DNA from: an uncultured Oscillospiraceae bacterium
GTDB taxonomy: Bacteria > Bacillota > Clostridia > Oscillospirales > Acutalibacteraceae
Length of the DNA stretch: 64,000 nt
NCBI GenBank assembly: GCA_949297075.1
Contig: CASFRX010000069.1
Location: 1-64,000, forward strand
Direction: 5' to 3'
Shown: piece by piece, positions 60,149-64,000 of the stretch
Layout: the number at the start of each line of letters is the position of its first letter
Position numbering within the stretch: position 1 is the stretch's first letter
The notes under the pieces: generated by a model
Database searches by the model: none
Told to the model about the DNA's origin: nothing
The model's input: the letters and a program-made list of their open reading frames with translations, nothing else
Translations under genes and position numbers: made by a program

Positions 60149-60745
60149 ATGCCTGATTATGAGTTTGAAAGTATAGCTGTAAATAACGGATTTACAGCTG
60201 TTTGCGGCGTTGACGAAGCAGGCAGAGGTCCCCTTGCGGGTCCGGTTTATGCCGCGGCTGTAATTCTTCCGCAGGGCTTGGCAATAGATGGCCTCAACGA
60301 TTCAAAAAAGCTCAGCGAAAAAAAGCGTGAGCTGCTTTATGATGAAATTACAAAGAATGCTGTTGCCTGGTCAGTTGCTTTTGCAACCGAGCAGGAGATA
60401 GACGAAATAAATATTCTTCAGGCTACTTTTTTGGCTATGAAGCGTGCTGTAGAGAGCTTGACTGAGAAAGCGGATTATGCTTTAATAGACGGCAACCGTA
60501 TGCCTACCCTCGAAATAAAAGGCGAAACTGTGGTAAAGGGCGATTCACGCTCCATGAGTATAGCGGCAGCTTCAATTTTGGCTAAGGTTACAAGAGACAG
60601 ATTTATGCTTGAGGTGGATAAGCTCTATCCTCAGTATCAGTTTAGCAAACATAAGGGATACGGCACAAAACTGCATTATGAAATGCTTGCTCAGCACGGT
60701 GTTTCTCCCGTACACAGACGAAGCTTTTTGAGAAAAATACTATGA
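60149..60745 (+). CDS. rnhB: Ribonuclease HII
   Basis: A 198-residue RNase HII that cuts RNA in RNA-DNA hybrids and at single ribonucleotides. [14 protein letters not shown] gives the first Asp-Glu, [12 protein letters not shown] and the Asp of LIDGNR follow, then [14 protein letters not shown]. The frame is open much further upstream over rbgA; homology and GAAAGG before ATG 60149 set the start, 4 bases after rbgA. Confidence 0.95.
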   Translation: MPDYEFESIAVNNGFTAVCGVDEAGRGPLAGPVYAAAVILPQGLAIDGLNDSKKLSEKKRELLYDEITKNAVAWSVAFATEQEIDEINILQATFLAMKRAVESLTEKADYALIDGNRMPTLEIKGETVVKGDSRSMSIAAASILAKVTRDRFMLEVDKLYPQYQFSKHKGYGTKLHYEMLAQHGVSPVHRRSFLRKIL

Positions 60746-61101
60746 ATTTAAAACGAATAAAAGGCGATATAGGTGAGCGTTATACTCAAAAACAGCTCGC
60801 TAAAAAACGCTTAAAAATAACAGCAACTAATTATTCCTGTCGCTTTGGTGAAATTGATATAATCGCACAGAACAAAAGCTATATTTGTTTTGTGGAAGTT
60901 AAAACAAGAAATGCAAACGGTTTCGGCACACCTGCCGATGCTGTGGACTGCTTTAAGCAGAGAAGAATAATAAAAACTGCAGAGCATTTTCTGATGAATA
61001 ATCCCTGTGAGCTTCAGCCTCGTTTTGATGTGGCGGAGGTCATAATGGAAAACGGAGAGGTTAAAAGCTTTAACTATATTGAAAATGCCTTTGATGCGTG
61101 A
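60742..61101 (+). CDS. YraN family protein
   Basis: A 119-residue small protein of the UPF0102 family with a Holliday-junction-resolvase-like nuclease fold: [25 protein letters not shown], and [15 protein letters not shown] hold the conserved acidic residues. The ATG overlaps rnhB by 4 bases, the usual rnhB-yraN coupling. Biological role unclear. Confidence 0.92.
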   Translation: MNLKRIKGDIGERYTQKQLAKKRLKITATNYSCRFGEIDIIAQNKSYICFVEVKTRNANGFGTPADAVDCFKQRRIIKTAEHFLMNNPCELQPRFDVAEVIMENGEVKSFNYIENAFDA

Positions 61102-61143
61102 TATATAATTAATGATAATAATTTAAAGGTGGTCTTTAATTTG

Positions 61144-62634
61144 ATGTACACAAGCACAAGAGATAATTCCGTTCGTGTAACAGCCGCACAGGCTATTGCA
61201 AACGGCATCTCAAAGGACGGCGGACTTTTTGTTCCCACCGAAATCCCCACACTCACTCTCGATGAAATCAAAGAGCTTTCAGCTCTTGATTATCAGGGCA
61301 GAGCAGTAAAAGTGCTGGGCAAATATCTTTCCGATTTTACACATGAGGAGCTGGTTGACTGCGTAAGCGGCGCATACGGCGGCGGTAAGTTCAGCAGTGA
61401 AAAGATTGCTCCCGTTGTCAAGGTTGACGGCTCTGCTTATATTCAGGAGCTGTGGCATGGTCCTACTTGCGCATTTAAAGATATGGCGCTTCAAATCCTG
61501 CCTCATCTTCTCACTCGTGCCGCTAAAAAGACAGTAGGCGATAAGCAAATAGTTATCCTTGTTGCTACTTCAGGCGATACAGGTAAAGCTGCTCTTGAAG
61601 GTTTTAAGGATGTTCCCAATACAAAAATTCTTGTTTTTTATCCCTCGGACGGCGTCAGCGTTATGCAAAAACTGCAAATGGTAACTCAGGAGGGAGAGAA
61701 TGTCGGCGTTTGCGCTATCAAGGGCAATTTTGACGATGCGCAAAGCGGAGTTAAAGCTATTTTTACCGATCCTGATGTTGCAAAGCTTCTTGACGATAAC
61801 GGTATGCAGTTCTCCTCGGCAAACTCAATTAACTGGGGCAGACTTGCACCTCAGATTGTTTATTATGTATCTGCTTATTGTGACCTTGTCGAGCAGGGCG
61901 CAATCAAGCTTGGGGATAAGATAAATGTTGCGGTTCCCACAGGTAACTTCGGCAATATTCTTGCCGCTTATTATGCAAAGCAGATGGGTCTTCCCGTTGA
62001 TAAGCTTATCTGCGCTTCAAACGCAAACAATGTTTTGACAGATTTCCTCGGAAACGGTGTATATGACCGCAACCGCAGCTTCTACACAACAATTTCTCCC
62101 TCTATGGATATTCTGATTTCATCTAATTTGGAGCGTCTTCTCTATATCCTCAGCGGCGGTGATGATAAAAAGACAGCAGGTTATATGGCTGAGCTTTCAA
62201 AGAACGGCAAATATACCGTTGATGCTGATATTCTTGCTAAGATTAAGGCTGATTTCTGCGCAGGCTGCTGCGACGACGAGCAGACCAAGACAACTATCGG
62301 CGAGGTCTACAAAGAGAAAAACTACCTTTGCGATACACATACTGCTGTTGCTGTTAAGGTTTACAATGAATACCGTGCCGCAACAGGCGATGAAACAGCA
62401 ACAGTAATTGCTTCTACCGCAAGTCCTTTCAAGTTTACCGCAAGCGTGCTTTCTGCCGTTGATGCTTCTCTCGTTAAGGGCGAAGAATACGAAATGGCAA
62501 AGGCTTTAGCAGACGCAACAGGCGTTGAATGCCCCGTTCAGCTCTGCGGCCTTGAAGACAGAGCTGTTCGTTTCAGCACAGTAATTGAAAAAAGCGAAAT
62601 GCAGGCGGCTGTTTATAATATGCTCGGTATCTGA
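61144..62634 (+). CDS. thrC: Threonine synthase
   Basis: A 496-residue fungal-type (long) threonine synthase that turns O-phosphohomoserine into threonine. The N-terminal YTSTRDNSVRVTAAQA is typical; the PLP Lys is in CAFKDMALQ (about 108). ATSGDTGKAALEGF and PTGNFGNILAAYYAKQMG bind PLP phosphate and substrate. ATG 61144 (or TTG 61141) has AAAGGTGG upstream. No T-box leader is seen in the 42-base gap before it. Confidence 0.95.
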   Translation: MYTSTRDNSVRVTAAQAIANGISKDGGLFVPTEIPTLTLDEIKELSALDYQGRAVKVLGKYLSDFTHEELVDCVSGAYGGGKFSSEKIAPVVKVDGSAYIQELWHGPTCAFKDMALQILPHLLTRAAKKTVGDKQIVILVATSGDTGKAALEGFKDVPNTKILVFYPSDGVSVMQKLQMVTQEGENVGVCAIKGNFDDAQSGVKAIFTDPDVAKLLDDNGMQFSSANSINWGRLAPQIVYYVSAYCDLVEQGAIKLGDKINVAVPTGNFGNILAAYYAKQMGLPVDKLICASNANNVLTDFLGNGVYDRNRSFYTTISPSMDILISSNLERLLYILSGGDDKKTAGYMAELSKNGKYTVDADILAKIKADFCAGCCDDEQTKTTIGEVYKEKNYLCDTHTAVAVKVYNEYRAATGDETATVIASTASPFKFTASVLSAVDASLVKGEEYEMAKALADATGVECPVQLCGLEDRAVRFSTVIEKSEMQAAVYNMLGI

Positions 62635-62674
62635 GCTTTAATTTGAATTTTGTCAGCTAAAGGAGGAGATGAGA

Positions 62675-63367
62675 ATGTCACTTTTTGTAATTGGCGATTC
62701 CCATCTCTCTTTCGGCGTTAAAAAGCCAATGGATATTTTCCACGGCTGGAGCGGCTATGAAAAGCGCCTTGAAGAAAACTGGCGCAAAATAGTGAACGAA
62801 AATGATACGGTGCTCATATGCGGCGATGTTTCATGGGGAATGAAGCTGAATGAAGCTCTTGAAGATTTTAAGTTTCTTCATTCATTGCCGGGCAAAAAGC
62901 TGTTGATGAAAGGCAACCACGATTATTGGTGGGAAACAAAAGCGAAAATGCAGCGTTTTTTGGAAGAAAACAAAATTGATTCCATTGATTTTCTTTTCAA
63001 TAATGCGATTCGTCTCGGTCATATCTGCATTGCCGGCACAAAGGGTTGGTTTTATGACAGCGGCGCTGAGGATGAAGCAAAAGCTCTCAACCGTGAGCTT
63101 TGCAGATTGCGCCTTTCTCTTCAGCAGGCGCAAAAGCTCGGCGGAGAGCCGGTTGTGTTCCTCCATTATCCGCCGATAAGCACCCGTGCGGTATGCAGTG
63201 AGATAGTGGATTTGCTTTTGGAATATGGCGTAAAGCGCTGCTATTATGCCCATCTTCACGGTCCGGCAATTAAAAATGCCTTTGTTTCCGAGTATAAAGG
63301 AATACATTTTTACCTCGTTTCAGGCGATAGTTTGAGCTTTTGCCCGAAATTAGTAGAAAAAATTTAA
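62675..63367 (+). CDS. Calcineurin-like metallophosphoesterase
   Basis: A 230-residue single-domain phosphoesterase with the five metal motifs in order: GDSHLS, CGDVSWG, KGNHDYWW, HYPPIS and AHLHG. It resembles the YkuE/YpfA-like predicted phosphohydrolases common next to tig or thrC; the substrate is unknown. SD AGGAGGAG is 6 bases before ATG 62675, so I prefer it to ATG 62669. It ends 69 bases before trigger factor. Confidence 0.85.
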   Translation: MSLFVIGDSHLSFGVKKPMDIFHGWSGYEKRLEENWRKIVNENDTVLICGDVSWGMKLNEALEDFKFLHSLPGKKLLMKGNHDYWWETKAKMQRFLEENKIDSIDFLFNNAIRLGHICIAGTKGWFYDSGAEDEAKALNRELCRLRLSLQQAQKLGGEPVVFLHYPPISTRAVCSEIVDLLLEYGVKRCYYAHLHGPAIKNAFVSEYKGIHFYLVSGDSLSFCPKLVEKI

Positions 63368-63375
63368 AAAAACTA

Positions 63376-63405
63376 TTGCTTAATTTTGGTATTGCATGTT
63401 ATAAT
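63376..63405 (+). promoter_or_regulatory. Promoter of tig
   Basis: TTGCTT (63376-63381), 18 bases, TGTTATAAT with an extended -10 (TATAAT 63400-63405), 31 bases upstream of the start. Confidence 0.6.
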
Positions 63406-63436
63406 ACCATGGTTCTAAGAATAGGAGGATTTTAAA

Positions 63437-64000
63437 ATGAGCTTAAAATCAGTAAAGGAAGCTGAAGCTAATGTACAGGAGCTTACCATTACTATTGATG
63501 CCGCAACATTTAAGGCAGCAACAGTAAAGGTTTACAACAAGCAGAAGAAAGATATTTCTATTCCCGGCTTCCGCAAGGGCAAGGTTCCCATGCAGATAGT
63601 TGAGAAGATGTACGGCAAGGGTGTATTTTATGAAGATGCACTCAACGATCTTTTCCCCGATGCAGTTGAGTCTGCTCTCCAGGAATCAGGCATCAAGGCT
63701 GTCAGCTCAGCATACGATGCAAATGTTGTTGAAATCGGCGAAAACGGTGTTGAGTTTACAGTTAAGTTTGCTACAAAGCCTGATGCAGATGTAGGTAAGT
63801 ATAAGGGTATGTCTGCAGAGAAACCTGCTGTAGAGGTTACAGAAGATGAGATCAATGCAGAAATCGACAGACTTCGTGAGCAGAATTCGCGCCTCATAGA
63901 TGTTGATGACAGAGCTGCAAAGGACGGCGATATTGCAAATATCAACTTTGAAGGCTTTGTTGACGGTGTTGCTTTTGAAGGCGGCAAGGCAGATGATTAC
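63437..64000 (+). CDS. tig: Trigger factor, 5' part (runs off the window)
   Basis: The first 188 residues of the ribosome-bound chaperone and prolyl isomerase. The N-terminal ribosome-docking signature GFRKGKVP (about 45-52) is present, and the FKBP-like isomerase domain begins at about 150 (AAKDGDIANINFEGFVDG). SD AGGAGG precedes the ATG. The gene continues beyond 64000. Confidence 0.95.
   Translation, partial: MSLKSVKEAEANVQELTITIDAATFKAATVKVYNKQKKDISIPGFRKGKVPMQIVEKMYGKGVFYEDALNDLFPDAVESALQESGIKAVSSAYDANVVEIGENGVEFTVKFATKPDADVGKYKGMSAEKPAVEVTEDEINAEIDRLREQNSRLIDVDDRAAKDGDIANINFEGFVDGVAFEGGKADDY

Noticed and set aside
61102-61143. T-box or threonine attenuator before thrC
   Set aside because: The gap is only 42 bases and shows neither the T-box sequence nor a leader hairpin.
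1-64000. CRISPR arrays, tRNA or rRNA genes, prophage genes
   Set aside because: None of the intergenic stretches shows regularly spaced repeats, cloverleaf-like sequence or phage structural genes.

Overview
The window looks like a chromosome segment of a low-to-moderate GC, spore-forming Gram-positive anaerobe. The sporulation set (spoIIID, spoIIGA-sigE, a spoIVFA/spoIVFB-like pair, whiA), strong Shine-Dalgarno sites with many GTG/TTG starts, and the gene order (hprK-glk-murB-whiA-dnaE-pfkA; sepF-divIVA-lspA-rluD; rplS-lepB-rbgA-rnhB-yraN) suggest a Clostridia member, most likely Oscillospirales/Ruminococcaceae. That placement is inferred from gene content; no rRNA is present. I saw no tRNA, rRNA or CRISPR array.

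Layout. 1-5.7 kb (minus): a partial myo-inositol operon iolG-iolD-iolE followed by a PHP-domain phosphoesterase and a class I phosphomannose isomerase-like gene. 5.8-21.5 kb (plus): tRNA modification and mismatch repair (miaB-ylbF-mutS-mutL-miaA), then an envelope/division block (HlyD-like protein, yggS, sepF, divIVA, lspA, rluD), a split transketolase, a mini-DivIVA and an orphan fumarase beta subunit. 21.5-26.9 kb: an AT-rich accessory island with an IS1182-type element at one end and an internally deleted copy of it, in the same orientation, at the other. Between them lie a truncated reading frame, an XRE regulator with an obvious operator, a WG-repeat lipoprotein and a zinc-ribbon membrane protein. 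26.9-31.4 kb (minus): a parvulin-type foldase, NfeD/SPFH pair and DUF4363/DUF421 pair. 31.5-46 kb (plus): ROK kinase and SIS protein, spoIIID, hprK, glucokinase, murB, whiA, dnaE, pfkA, sfsA, pcrA and a DapA-family lyase. 46-47.4 kb (minus): a GH27 alpha-galactosidase. 47.6-50.4 kb: spoIIGA, sigE, tmcAL. 50.5-53.4 kb (minus): a response regulator/histidine kinase/small alarmone synthetase operon. 53.5-64 kb (plus): M23 and M50 peptidases, two radical-SAM-associated genes, the rplS operon with tandem signal peptidases, thrC, a phosphoesterase and the start of trigger factor.

How the parts relate. SigE is made inactive and activated by SpoIIGA; SpoIIID then adjusts the mother-cell programme, and the M50 protease (SpoIVFB type) with its M23 partner would process a later sigma factor. 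HprK, glucokinase, Pfk and the sugar genes point to carbon control and glycolysis of host or plant sugars, inositol and alpha-galactosides.

Main points for a second look: the spoIIID ribosome-binding site lies inside the 3' arm of a terminator-like hairpin; spoIIGA runs 152 bp into sigE out of frame; the IS pair shows a deletion at a 7-bp repeat, a lost start region and insertion into a palindrome; and a palindromic repeat occurs both at the window start and in front of spoIIGA.
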